The translations under genes were made by a program, and so were the position numbers. Shown here piece after piece: positions 1 through 10,019 of a DNA stretch of 64,000 nt. How positions within the stretch are numbered: the first letter of the stretch is position 1; each line of letters begins with the position of its first letter. Source of the DNA: Gymnopilus junonius. Lineage: Eukaryota > Basidiomycota > Agaricomycetes > Agaricales > Galerinaceae. The stretch covers positions 1 to 64,000 of the forward strand of contig JADNYJ010000124.1 of NCBI GenBank assembly GCA_015501075.1. The letters are read 5' to 3'. The notes under the pieces are model-generated. The model had not been told where the DNA came from. It searched no databases and worked only from the letters and a program-made list of their open reading frames with translations.

Positions 1-750
1 CTGTATGTTTGTAGACATTTTGTGTCAAATCCCGCATCTCACACGATTCTGACCATTGCACATCGTCTTCTTGAACGTGGTGTTCCATGTCGCATGCTCA
101 TTTCTTACCCCTCGCAGCCCAATACCACGTCTATTCAAAAGGCCTTTACTCTGACATCTCTTCGACCAGCAGGCTACAAGTTCTCTCCTGCAGATCTTCG
201 AGATGCTATGACTGAAGCTCAGGCTATCTTAGCACGTCCTGAAGGCCGAGCCGCGGTTTTACGAGGAGGCATCCTTGGGCGAGTTGCACGAGAATATCTC
301 AGCATTCACGATGTCTTGGCAGGGCCATCTGTTGAAGTCATCGTGCACCGCCGTGGATATGTTGCACCTTCTGAAAGCATCGGCGAGAGTTACGGGGATG
401 ATGATCTATCAGAGAGCGATATGGCAAAACTTTGCGGTACTTATCAGATATATACAGGTACTTAATTGCTTGATATCCTTTTTATTCCTTTATTAACTCA
501 TCCGATAGGACATGGCCTACAGACTGCAACAGTCTCTTGGTTCCCTCCGACACTGACTTGGGAAGACAGTGGGTATAATTGGCTCGAATGGACGGAACAC
601 GATGAGGCCTTCTTTCAGAAGTGGCTAGACAACATTTTCAGTGACAATGCCCAACCCTTAACCCGCAAGCAGTGGCGTGACAAAATACGTGGTTGGCGCC
701 AAGCTCAGAATTTGATTGACAACAACTCTTTCCGCTCAGAATTTGATTGA
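1..750 (+). pseudogene. Hypothetical basidiomycete protein, 5'-partial, truncated by a 31 bp tandem duplication
   Basis: I do not recognise the family. The reading frame is open from the window edge to 457. A GT-AG intron (458-508) joins it to a second exon from 509. The spliced product is rich in Trp and acidic residues near its end (WLEWTEHDEAFFQKW). A perfect 31 bp tandem duplication (703-733 and 734-764) shifts the frame and gives a TGA at 748-750. Without the second copy the frame would run about 34 codons further to a TAG near 830. The start lies outside the window. The clean intron and the clean duplication suggest a recently lost gene rather than an old relic. Function unknown. Confidence 0.5.
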
Positions 751-981
751 CAACAACTCTTTCCGCTCGAATGAGTACCTCATTCGACAGCTGCAGTCTC
801 GAGCAATCTCCATGGATTTGAATCTTTAGTCTCGATCAGATTTTGTATTGTCTACAGTACTAATAAAATTTCTTGCTATCTGCCAGGTATACTATGGTTC
901 TCGCTGTCCTCGTTGTAAGAGAGGTTGTCATATATTTACTCATTTGTTTCAACAGACTTCTTCTGAGCCTTTCGGGGCATT
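751..981. other. Short gap with no independent gene
   Basis: The first part is the displaced 3' coding end of the upstream gene (to about 830). The rest holds two possible splice acceptors, but I see no supported gene. Confidence 0.4.
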
Positions 982-1240
982 GATGATAAGCGCTTCGCCA
1001 AAGTTTTGTTTGATTGGAGGGTACAGTCGGAATTGAGAGCCAAGCTGGAAAAGAGAGGCGGATGGGTTGGAGGCCGGGACAGGCCATGGCCCTTAAACCC
1101 AACAAGGTCCTGCACGTCGAGAAATCTTTGTACTAGGATGTTCTGTTCTTTGATCCTGAGACGTATGGAGACGTTATTGTTCTCCGTCGCTCCTTGCTGC
1201 TCAAGTTGTACATTGGCATGCAGAAGGCCTGCTTGAATTT
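982..1240 (+). pseudogene. Decayed exon of an unknown protein
   Basis: A protein-like reading frame starts around 982 (DDKRFAKVLFDWR) and runs to about 1090, where it must shift by one base to continue. It then meets an in-frame TAG at 1134-1136 and stays open beyond it (DVLFFDPETYGDVIV) to a possible donor GTACGT at 1241. The composition on both sides of the breaks looks coding, so I read this as one exon with a frameshift and a nonsense codon. It may belong with the hypothetical gene just upstream or be a separate relic. I do not recognise the family. Confidence 0.35.
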
Positions 1241-1440
1241 CGTACGTTTATTCATCTATCATATTTTCCCTTAGATACTTACCAACCACTTTCCCTATAT
1301 TAGCACGGGCCCATTCTAACTTCGGTCCTTCTCCCCCAGCCGTTGACTCCGCATGAAAAACTCGAGCACATCCAGTAGCTCGTCCCGGTCTCTTCTCACC
1401 GCAGTCCTCAATCCAGCTGCAAACTCGAACTTGAACACAT

Positions 1441-2220
1441 CAAGCCTACCTCACCCTCCGAGCCCTCGACTGCCGCGTCACCACCGCCCTCCTCGCCTCC
1501 ATGTTCATCACCTTTGAAAACAGCATGGTCGCCCAATCTAGGCACATCCTTCTCGACTCTCGACTTATCTTCTTCACTGCTTTCACTGTCTTCCTCTGGT
1601 GCGGCTTCTGCAATGAGGACAAACACGAGCCATTTACCCAGTCCTGGTGGACCTGGCTGCTGCTTTCCGGCCTCAGCCTCGGCGCGGTCGTGAGCTGTAA
1701 ATGGGTCGGCCTGTTCACGATTGCTACTGTGTGTGTTAGCACAATTTACCAGCTGTGGAACTTGCCGGGCGACCTTCGGGTCTCTCCACGATTATTCATG
1801 TGGCATTTCATGGCGAGAGCACTGTGTCTGATCGTGGTGCCTATTGTATTTTACATTTTCATGTTCCAGCTTCATTTCTTGTTGCTCGAGAACTCGGGTG
1901 AAGGAGATGGGTTCATGAGCTCAGAATTCCAGCATACCCTTGGTGGACGCAGAATGGAGGATACATTTGCTGGTTTGCGCAATTCAATTTGTTCCCTATT
2001 CCTTTCACTCCTCTAACTTGGGTGTAGATGTCGCTGTGGGGTCAACTATATCAATTCGTCATGTCAACCCTCAAGGAGGTTACCTGCACTCACATCCACA
2101 CAACTGTCCAGGTGGAAGCAAACGAGCCCTATTTTTAACCCTTCTCCTGCAGAACAACAAATCACCCTCTACCCCCACCGCGACGATAACAAGAACTGGA
2201 TAATCGTCAACGCCTCTGTC
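1441..2220 (+). pseudogene. Protein O-mannosyltransferase (PMT2-type) internal fragment
   Basis: PMT enzymes are ER membrane proteins that transfer mannose from dolichyl-phosphate-mannose to Ser/Thr. Residues from about 1447 read YLTLRALDCR, then TALLASMFITFENSM and SRHILLDSRLIFF, followed by several hydrophobic segments including LGAVVSCKWVGLFTIA. This is the conserved membrane core of the PMT2 branch. After a frame break or lost intron near 2000 the sequence resumes with an MIR-domain piece (RHVNPQGGYLHSHPHN, then EQQITLYPHRDDN). The N-terminal catalytic loop and the C-terminal half are missing. The expected donor after codon SKQ reads GA instead of GT at 2124-2125, while its acceptor at 2151-2152 is kept. 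It is a gene fragment, not a working enzyme. Confidence 0.75.
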
Positions 2221-3150
2221 CGACACAAACTATCAGGAACTCGGTCGCGTTCAAAGGAATGGGATGATGGGATTATTCCCATCGCGCGTGGTTGCATTCG
2301 TAGCTCCACGCTCAATACGAATCTACCACGGAGTAAGCGTACTCGTCTTTTCGCCTGGTTCCTGGGTGCTTACTCCGATTCTGCAGGCGCTCTGTCGTCC
2401 CCCTGAAATCAATTCCTTCCAATGCTGGAGAGTTGCTTGAATCCTCCGAGTTGAAAGTCCTGGTGTCACTTTCCATATCGTCGCCCATTCAATTTAGCCT
2501 CAAGCTGACTACATACGTCCCTGTGCCTCTTCCATATGTAGGACGACAACCGCTCGCCTCTCTCTTTGAAGTATCGGCCGTGCTTCAACTTCTGGTCATC
2601 CTGTTAAGCTAATCGTTTAGTGCATTGGAATCGAACCGTATCCTCCTGGACTGAACATCACGATCGTATGGCCGCGTCAATAGCATCAACAATCGACAAA
2701 ATGCCGCGTTGAAATTTGCGAAGCAACGTACACCTTGCCCTCATCTCACCACGGCTTCACCAGGTCCAGGCGATTGGTACCTCCCTGCGACCACGCCATG
2801 GGGGATCTTTACACCCGGCATCGCCTTGAGCTTCCTTTTCCCATTTGTTTATATGTCTAGGAGCTGATGTTATGTCGATGCGGACGCTGATCGACGAGGC
2901 CTCAGGCAAAAGCTTGAAGATAAGACGCGGGGGTTGTGGTGTTGAATATAAGTGTGATGAGGAACGAGGACGGGATCGAGAGAGGCGGGCTTCAACTAGG
3001 AGGATCATGTCATTATTTCAAGTATTGAGAATTCACAAGGTTCAGGTCGAGAAACCCAAATTAGTCTTCAGACCAGACCCGACGAAGTTACCATAAGGTA
3101 TGATAACTCCAACCAAGAAGCCGCCTACTTTAAGTTGTAAAATCACGATG
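2221..3150. other. Gap without recognisable gene
   Basis: No reading frame here resembles a known family or shows convincing splice-linked coding. The sequence may be degraded PMT-gene flank. Confidence 0.4.
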
Positions 3151-3220
3151 CTGCTGGTCGCACAGACAATTTTGCGAGTTCAATGGCATTTCAAATGTAG
3201 AGGACAAACTCTGTGGCACG

Positions 3221-3985
3221 ATGCTGCACACCCTCTTCTGCGACGGCGCAGAAATGGAGAAGATCATCCTCATAGGGAGAGGCCTAAGCCTCGATACGGT
3301 CTCGATGGTAGCAAAGTTCGAGCATCTGAGGGTGCTGGAGCTTGTAGGGATGGGCGAAGCATTGGATATAGATGTACTAGAGCGTATTGGTGCCCTGCCT
3401 TCGTTGGTCAGCCTTACACTGGACTTCACAGAATCAACCATTGTCCCGACTTTGGAGAAGGACATCGGGCTGAAGGATTTGAAGAGCCTGACAGTCACTG
3501 CGCCTCTACCTTTCACCAGGTCATTCCTGCCGAAAATCTCGACTACCGCTCTGGAATCCCTCGGGGCCATGTGTCCATCCCAGCCACCGTCTAACAAGAA
3601 AGAGTTCTTGGAAGAGGTCGTGGAGCGGTGGGGAGAGACACTCCGCCGGGTAGAACTAGTGCATCAGCAGGTACAAGTGGACGCTGGAGGCGCAGGAAGC
3701 GCACTGCCGGACATGGAGCTACTAAGCGTGGACGCACTGGCACCGCTTCTGCCTTTGAAGAAGCTGACGTATCTAAAGCTGGAGGGATGAGGACGTGATG
3801 GGTTTTGCAACAGCCTGGCCGAAGATGACGGATCTCCTTCTCCCTTTCATTCCTCCAGGTCAACCCCGACCTTCCATTTTCTCTTTGTGTATCCTCGCTC
3901 AGCTTTCGCCAAACCTAAAATGCCTCCGCATCCCGCTGAACACATCCGACCCTGTGCCGACTATTAATGTCAAGACCAGACTACA
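3221..3985 (+). pseudogene. F-box/LRR-like protein fragment (C-terminal part)
   Basis: The translation has the leucine spacing of the LRR half of basidiomycete F-box proteins, for example LRVLELVGMGEALDI, LPSLVSLTLDF, LKSLTVTAP and LKKLTYLKLEG. These proteins are usually substrate receptors of SCF ubiquitin ligases. The frame is open upstream of the ATG at 3221 to about 3150, so the true N terminus and the F-box are missing. At about 3788 a stop (LKLEG*) interrupts the frame. The next frame continues with similar character (MTDLLLPFIPP, then LSPNLKCLRIPL) to about 3965, implying a one-base indel. I infer a broken fragment. The family assignment rests on leucine pattern only. Confidence 0.5.
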
Positions 3986-4479
3986 ACGTTTGTCTTCGTT
4001 TACAAACTTCATCAACCACTACCACCAATACTACTGCACCCTCTGCTTACACACAAGCCATTCCTACCATGCAACTCTCTGTGAAAGCTCTCATTTCAAC
4101 TATCATAGTACTGCTTGTTTGTGGTGAGTCTTTAAACGTTCTTGGGTACTAAAATCTCACAGAATCCTGTAGCTTCCTTAGCTATACTTTTGGGGCTTTA
4201 CTACTACAGCCCAGCTAGAAGAACGAGGATGGAGGAGGAGGATCTGGAGGGGATAGAGCTTGAGGCAGGAGGAGAAGGGAACATTAGGAGACGTGCTGGT
4301 GAGTTATCAGAGCCATCTTTCTTTTTTGTCCATGAAATTCACGGATTTTAGGGCGATTCGTGACCCCTCCACCTCCCTATACGCCTTAAGCTGCATTTCA
4401 GAGCGTCGTCGATGGGCGGTTAGCAGGGAAAATGTCCGGGTGTTTGTAATCTTGAAGAAAAATAGATTTTTTTCGTCTT
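3986..4479. other. Gap with nothing recognised
   Basis: Only short frames with no family resemblance. No repeat or RNA gene was seen. Confidence 0.4.
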
Positions 4480-4680
4480 GACGCGTTCTTTTCCGCGTAT
4501 CGACTTTCGGCGTCCGAATTTACGCGTTCATCGCGTTCGTAAGTCGAGTCGACGCGTCTATCTTCGCGTCGTTACGCGTGCCTCTGAGCGCGTCGTCGTC
4601 GACCCGCTCGTCGACTCGTTTATCGTGTAAATCGACTCGCTCAGTGACACGATGATCGAGTCGACGAGCGAGTCGATGAC
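4480..4680. repeat. CpG-dense CGCGT/GTCGA cluster with a 23 bp inverted repeat
   Basis: About eight CGCGT units, several as ACGCGT, crowd into 4482-4592. They are followed by GTCGAC/CGAGTCGA motifs. An inverted repeat has arms 4605-4627 and 4648-4670 (21 of 23 bases pair) around a 20 bp spacer. The surrounding DNA is AT-rich, so the boundary is sharp. ACGCGT is the known core of MluI cell-cycle boxes bound by MBF-type factors in ascomycete yeasts; a role here is only a possibility. Confidence 0.6.
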
Positions 4681-4735
4681 TATTTACTTTAGAAAAAAAA
4701 AACAGAAAACAGCCCTGGCTGTTAATTACCTTGTT

Positions 4736-5079
4736 GTTTCCTTTGGAAACACGTTCTCTGTTTATTTTAGATACAGGAATAATACTTACTTAGGATACAG
4801 GGCTGATAAACATAGTTGATATTTCTTGAGACTACACCTTGAGAAACAGTTTCCAATTTTTACAAAGGGAACAGGAGGAAAACATATTATCTATTTCTGT
4901 ACTGTTTCTAAAGAAAACACCACAGGATACAAGAAAGGTAATTACATGAGAAAAGGGACAGAAACACGAATTCAGTTTCCCTTGTTTTTTCCTAAAGAAA
5001 TACTTTTCTTGTTTTCTAAATAAACATTTATTGGAAGTCATATGACGTGTTTCCTAGCTACTGTTTCTTAAGGAAACAC
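4736..5079. repeat. Four spaced copies of a near-palindromic 17-mer
   Basis: Copies at 4736-4752, 4904-4920, 4987-5003 and 5063-5079 follow the pattern GTTTCYWWARGAAACAC, the third being the most diverged. The sequence lies in an AT-rich block downstream of the CpG cluster. A TATATATA motif follows near 5165. The stretch could be a promoter or part of an unrecognised LTR; no paired LTR is visible. Confidence 0.45.
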
Positions 5080-5289
5080 TAGTCAGTGCCAGCAGTGTGG
5101 GCCATTTCTGTCTATCACGTTCTCACTGTCTAGAGTCGTCCTTCTCTATTAGTGGAGGTACTTATATATAGGCCCTGTTCTCTAGGATTTAGCTGTATTT
5201 GTTTAGAAGCTCAGCACAGGACAAACGAATATAGAATTTTCTCACCTTTTCCTTAGCAACTTCTTACATAATATACGCATTTCGGTACC

Positions 5290-8200
5290 TCAATTACTGC
5301 TCTTTGGATCCCCGCGCCATTCCATCTACACGTAGTACGAGGCGACAGTGCTTTGGGCTCAACTGGAAAGTGCCTGAACTGTCGTTACTTCGTTGATCAT
5401 CAACATCAACGACAGATAACTCGAGACTAGCGTCCCATGTGGTATAATTGAAGTTGGGGTCTAGCCACGAACTGCTCTTCTATTCTTCCATTCTCCATTC
5501 TTTCTATGCCTATAGCCTTCAACTTGAAACGAATGCAAAAACCGCATCGTCGCCTTGGCCCTGGATCGAATATGAGAAAGTCATGCCAGAACACCGAGTT
5601 CGGGACTGCGAACGCCCCGGTGACACGGCATACCAGGTCGCATGCCTCGAGAATTCAATAACCAGCACTTCTTGGTCTTCGCATTGCTATCTATTCGCCA
5701 GTATTCGTTTTTCGGGTCTTCTCGATCCGCGCTCCACGTATACGAAGTGCAGAAATCTATATTCAGCCGAATTGTGGCATGCCTACACTTGAATTGAGTA
5801 CGGCGAAGACGACGCCTGAGCCATTTTGGCGTTTCTATAATGATTACGACTTCACTCAAGACGGCAGGCTGGGATAAAACCGCATGCATACTCTAGTATC
5901 GTCCTTAAAGGGACTATCTGTTGGAAACGATTATCTTCGCAAGCATATCATAGGTATCACCTATCTGCGATGTCAATACGAGGGAAAGAATCGTCAAATC
6001 ACGTACAGGGACAAGAAAGAACCAGAAGAGAACCGCAGGACATTCAATCGAAGACACTGTTGATGTCGCATGTTTGAGCCCATAGCGCATAGCCGTACCC
6101 GAGTACCGACTACGGCGAAGTGATATCTGGAATGATGCAAAGTTCACGCAAATCCCAAGTCGATGATTAGAATCGTACCTTCTCGACGACTTTGTCGATG
6201 AGAACGTCAAGAAAGACATCTCACCATTTTGGAGTTCGGCACACGAGGTCACCCCAGCCATCTTTGATTCAAGAGCAGAGCAGAGTACGTATGTGTGATG
6301 CAGAGCAAATTAATCAATATTCTGCCGAAGGTACCGTCCTTACTGAGGAAACGAGGCAGCATGAGAAGGAGGCCTAGTTTGGGTAAAGCACGCGACAGTG
6401 ATTAGCGTAGTCAATACCCATAGATTATCGCCAAGCGATCCAGGGCTCAATAACCTTGCAGATTGGTTGTAGAGGAAATGGTTGATAATGAACAAGTGAC
6501 AGAGTCACGGAGAAGTAAGCAATCGCAAGTTTACCTTATCTCTCTCTTCCCCAACTCTGTAAAACGATATTTAAAAGGAAAATTACTGGAGAGCTAAATG
6601 TTTTTAATTACAGCCAATTATGCGACGATCAATTCGGAAGAGAGTCGCTGAAGATCCTGGATGTCGATTATTCACTCAGGAAATCAGGAATACATATCAG
6701 TACTTCAGTAGCGTTCAACTTCAAGCCACAATTCGGATAATACCGGTGAACTGTTCAGTCAACGCTTACATCATAAACTGTCGCCGCTTGAATCCTAAGT
6801 CATCCGTGTTCCGGCAAGAGACTCGACTGCTCCTATTCTTCCCCCTTGTCAACTCGTGCGCTGGTCCTTTACCTGCTACTTATCTGGCCATTTAACGTCG
6901 TTGTTCGAAGACGTCTATGGAAACCCTATTGGAAGTGCGTGAAAGGTCTAGGAATGCAAGAACTGGTTACGTGACTAGTCTCAAGTTTTGAGAAGGTTTA
7001 ATCTGATTTTTACCCCACTTCTAGGCTTGATTGAGCTGTGTATTCTTCTCAAGCATCATCAAATTCACCCGCCGCTAAAGGTATGTTTTCCATCAGGTAT
7101 GTATGCATTCGGAAATTGGAATAATACGTATAGTTACCTACTTCTTGATTATATTGCCAGAATATGTCGTCTGTTATCGGTTACACTCTTCAAGGCGTCA
7201 TATCACTTGTCCCGCGTTCCACGAAACGTATGAAACTGGACTTTACACTAAGCAATCGCATACGCATTTCATTGAAATGTTCGAAGGACCGAACACCTGG
7301 GTCCGGAATACATCCCGACTCGCTCGCTACTCAAGCAGTTCAAGGGTTTCATGCTCGGCGCAGGAACGACCTGTCATTGGACGAACACAGGAGCGATGGG
7401 AGTGTTTTGCTCTCATCTCTACCGCAATTACTCTACAAGCCGTTGTCGTTTATATACGCACGATACGATCTGAAGGTCCGACCAATTGATATCAAGATTC
7501 AGGGCCGGCCAACGCCCTCTGTAAATAGTTCCGACACCTTCAATTTCAAGCGGAGTAGACATATCTGACGAACGGCTGCATAACCCTGTCATTCTCCTCT
7601 CTGCGATGAAGATGGGCTTACCCGGGCTACACAGGTAGAATGCGATTGGCCAGGTTAACAACTGAAGTTGATGAACAAATGTTATCTAGTGAGTCTTCTT
7701 TTTTTTATGTACTCCTTTCGTCTTACTTGTTCTATTATTGATTAGATTTATCCCCTTGACTCGACATGCCATCAAGGGGCAGGCTGACGGCCTATCTTTT
7801 CGATTGTGCACCCGTATCCCATATAATGTCTAACATCTTTGAATGTATAGACGTTCTTTCTCAATGCAAAGTCATCAAGGAAATATTCACCCATCTGCCA
7901 ACTGTTCTATTTTAAGGATACCGCGACTCATCGGGACGCTGAAGCCTGATTGTCCCGGATCCGATGATGCTCTTGCTCATGATACCCTATAGCAATCCAA
8001 CGAGTCTTCACGGAGACCTGGTAATACTGAAGCGTCGTTTGGAACTCTGATGAGAATACCTGGTACAAGCGTTAAATAATATGGCAGAGAAACCAGATGT
8101 CTACTTTATTTTACACGGATAGTCTTTTTCGTGTACACGAGATTAAGATAGTAGTAGGAGTAAAGCTATGAGAGCATATTTACACTTTCGTTCCTTATCT

Positions 8201-8553
8201 TCTCAAAAATTTAGGCGAATAATTTGAATGCAACCCCACAACTTGCCGATACACAAGGCGGTATTCTGCTCCAACCCAGAGTTACTTCCGACTTCGGTGA
8301 CGCTAACGACCAGGGTTTGTGACAAAAGCGGGTTCCGCCTTCCCACCTTGAGCGGAGGACTTGTTTAGGAATAGTCTATATGCGTGAACTGAAACGAAAA
8401 CTTTAAACCCTTGAGAAAGCGATTTCGTATTGTTAATTGTTATTGTACATGACCTAGGAACAATGGAGAATACCAAAGCGATACTGTAGCTACCAAGCCC
8501 CGTGTAAAAATTTGTATCAGAAGAATTACAATTACCTCTCAGAGGTTCGACAA
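5290..8553. other. Gap without recognisable genes
   Basis: Frames of 60-134 codons occur on both strands (for example 7164-7568 plus and 5914-6261 minus). None shows a family motif, signal peptide or supportable splice structure. I see nothing else here. Confidence 0.45.
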
Positions 8554-9952
8554 TTAATGACCGTAGGGGAACACCTGAGTGCAATTATCACCGGCAGCAA
8601 CGGTGGCTTCGTACAAATACTGCAAATTAATAGTCAACGCTTGCTTCAGAGTACCCGTTGGGTTCGGGTACAATTCCTTGATGTTGTTGTTTACGAAATT
8701 GACGTAGCGAACGCAAGGCTGAGCCAAGGTCGCGGAGGTAGGGTCAACGGTGAAGGTGTTTACTCCTTTGGCATTGAAGCCTGGTTTGAAGTTTGCGTTC
8801 AAGTTGATGACGATGTCTTGGCCTGTAGTGCTGACCGCCCCATCACGTCGGTAGAAGTTGGGCGGGAACATCATGTTCTGGAAAAAGCTACGGGCGTTGG
8901 TGAGACTGAGCTGACCGCTTTTGTCGCGTCCATCTATGAAGAAGTTGGCAGGGAAAACGGATTCGGCAAAGGCGGTAAAGAGTCGGGGAGAAACCAAGGT
9001 GAATTGGGGGTTGTTCTGGATGGAATCTTGGATGAGGAACTTGCGAAGTTGAGCAGCGACCGTGTAGTTGTATTTTCCAGCACCATATTTGTTGCTGAAG
9101 TTGATGAACTGACAGCGATGTTTTTGAGTTTCAATAGATGAGACAATTATTCACGACATACGTTCTGGAAACGATCCTCGTTGAAGCTGTGGTTGTCCCC
9201 AAAGAAGGCATCCTCTAATCAAAAACTTTAGATCCGGCGAACTATATAATAAACATGAACGAACATACCTCGAGTCATACTGGTATCACCTAGATTGGTA
9301 CATGATTTAATAACGATATCGATTTATGCTCATGAAACAATGTTACCTTCGCAGTTGTTGTGAGTGTCCAGTCCAGATACGGTAGCAGGTTTTGGGGGGT
9401 TTGGGCCGGTCGCAGAAGTTTTGTCTCCAATGCTCATGAGGTTTGTGAGCGGGTTTCCATTAACAAGGAAGGTCGAATAAGTGAGGAAACGAGCAAACGA
9501 ATTCTCCAAGTTAAGGCCTGCGTTTATGATAAGTACCATGGCGTTTAGAAAAAGATTGGCATACTCACCCTCTTGAACGGCAGTCACAATTTGAGCGGGG
9601 GTAGCGATTCCCGTGCGAGGAATGTACTGTGAACGATATTAGATCTCATGCAAGAAATGAGCGTAACGGCGTAACCTACCCCATGAGATGCGAGGGTGTT
9701 AAGAGCTGGGCAAGGGCCACGCTGATCACCGGGCCTAAGAGCCTGGTAAGGATGAGCGGAGTCGTAAACCAATTTGGATGAATCGTCTGCCAATGGGCCA
9801 GGCGGGGGAGGAGGAGCAACGAATGGCGTGCTCGAAGTAACGGCATCCAACTCTTCGCGAGTGAGCCCAGCGAGCGACTGGTAGGCCGGGAATGCGCTAA
9901 TAGTGCAGACCTGGAGAGCCAGAAGAGTGTAGACTGCGAGAGAAGAGAACAT
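8554..9952 (-). CDS. Heme-thiolate peroxygenase (unspecific peroxygenase / chloroperoxidase family, Peroxidase_2)
   Basis: Such secreted enzymes use H2O2 to insert oxygen into aromatics and alkanes. Six exons join in phase: 9680-9952, 9569-9626, 9347-9517, 9269-9289, 9162-9214 and 8554-9108, giving 376 residues, the size of the long-type family. All five introns are GT-AG, 51-57 bp. Residues 1-20 form a signal peptide (LAVYTLLALQVCTISAF). The proximal Cys is C81 in GPCPALNTL. The EGD motif (E167-G168-D169) spans the junction into a 21 bp microexon. The acid-base pair appears as R234 and E241 in PRLFTAFAE. The C terminus is CTQVFPYGH. Heme-ligand, cation-site and catalytic positions are all present, so it should be functional. 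The 209-codon plus-strand frame at 8512-9141 is its shadow. Confidence 0.92.
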
Positions 9953-10000
9953 CTTGAATTGGGATGTTGTACTGCATTTTCAAAGCTGAAGTTCAAAAGC

Positions 10001-10007
10001 TTTTATA
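10001..10007 (-). promoter_or_regulatory. TATA box of the peroxygenase gene
   Basis: TATAAAA on the minus strand, about 50 bp upstream of the ATG at 9952, within the usual range for fungal promoters with a short leader. Confidence 0.6.
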
Positions 10008-10019
10008 CCGACCAGGGAC

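Noticed and set aside
2620..2640. tRNA B-box-like GGTTCGATTCC on the minus strand
   Set aside because: The flanking bases do not form a T-stem or acceptor stem, so no tRNA can be drawn.
4736..5079. Heat-shock elements
   Set aside because: The TTC and GAA halves have the wrong spacing for the nTTCnnGAAn unit.
5090..5290. LTR-like stretch with TATATATA box
   Set aside because: No TG...CA termini, partner LTR or target duplication could be found.
8512..9141. 209-codon plus-strand frame
   Set aside because: It lies opposite the peroxygenase exons and shows no motif; it is a shadow of the minus-strand gene.
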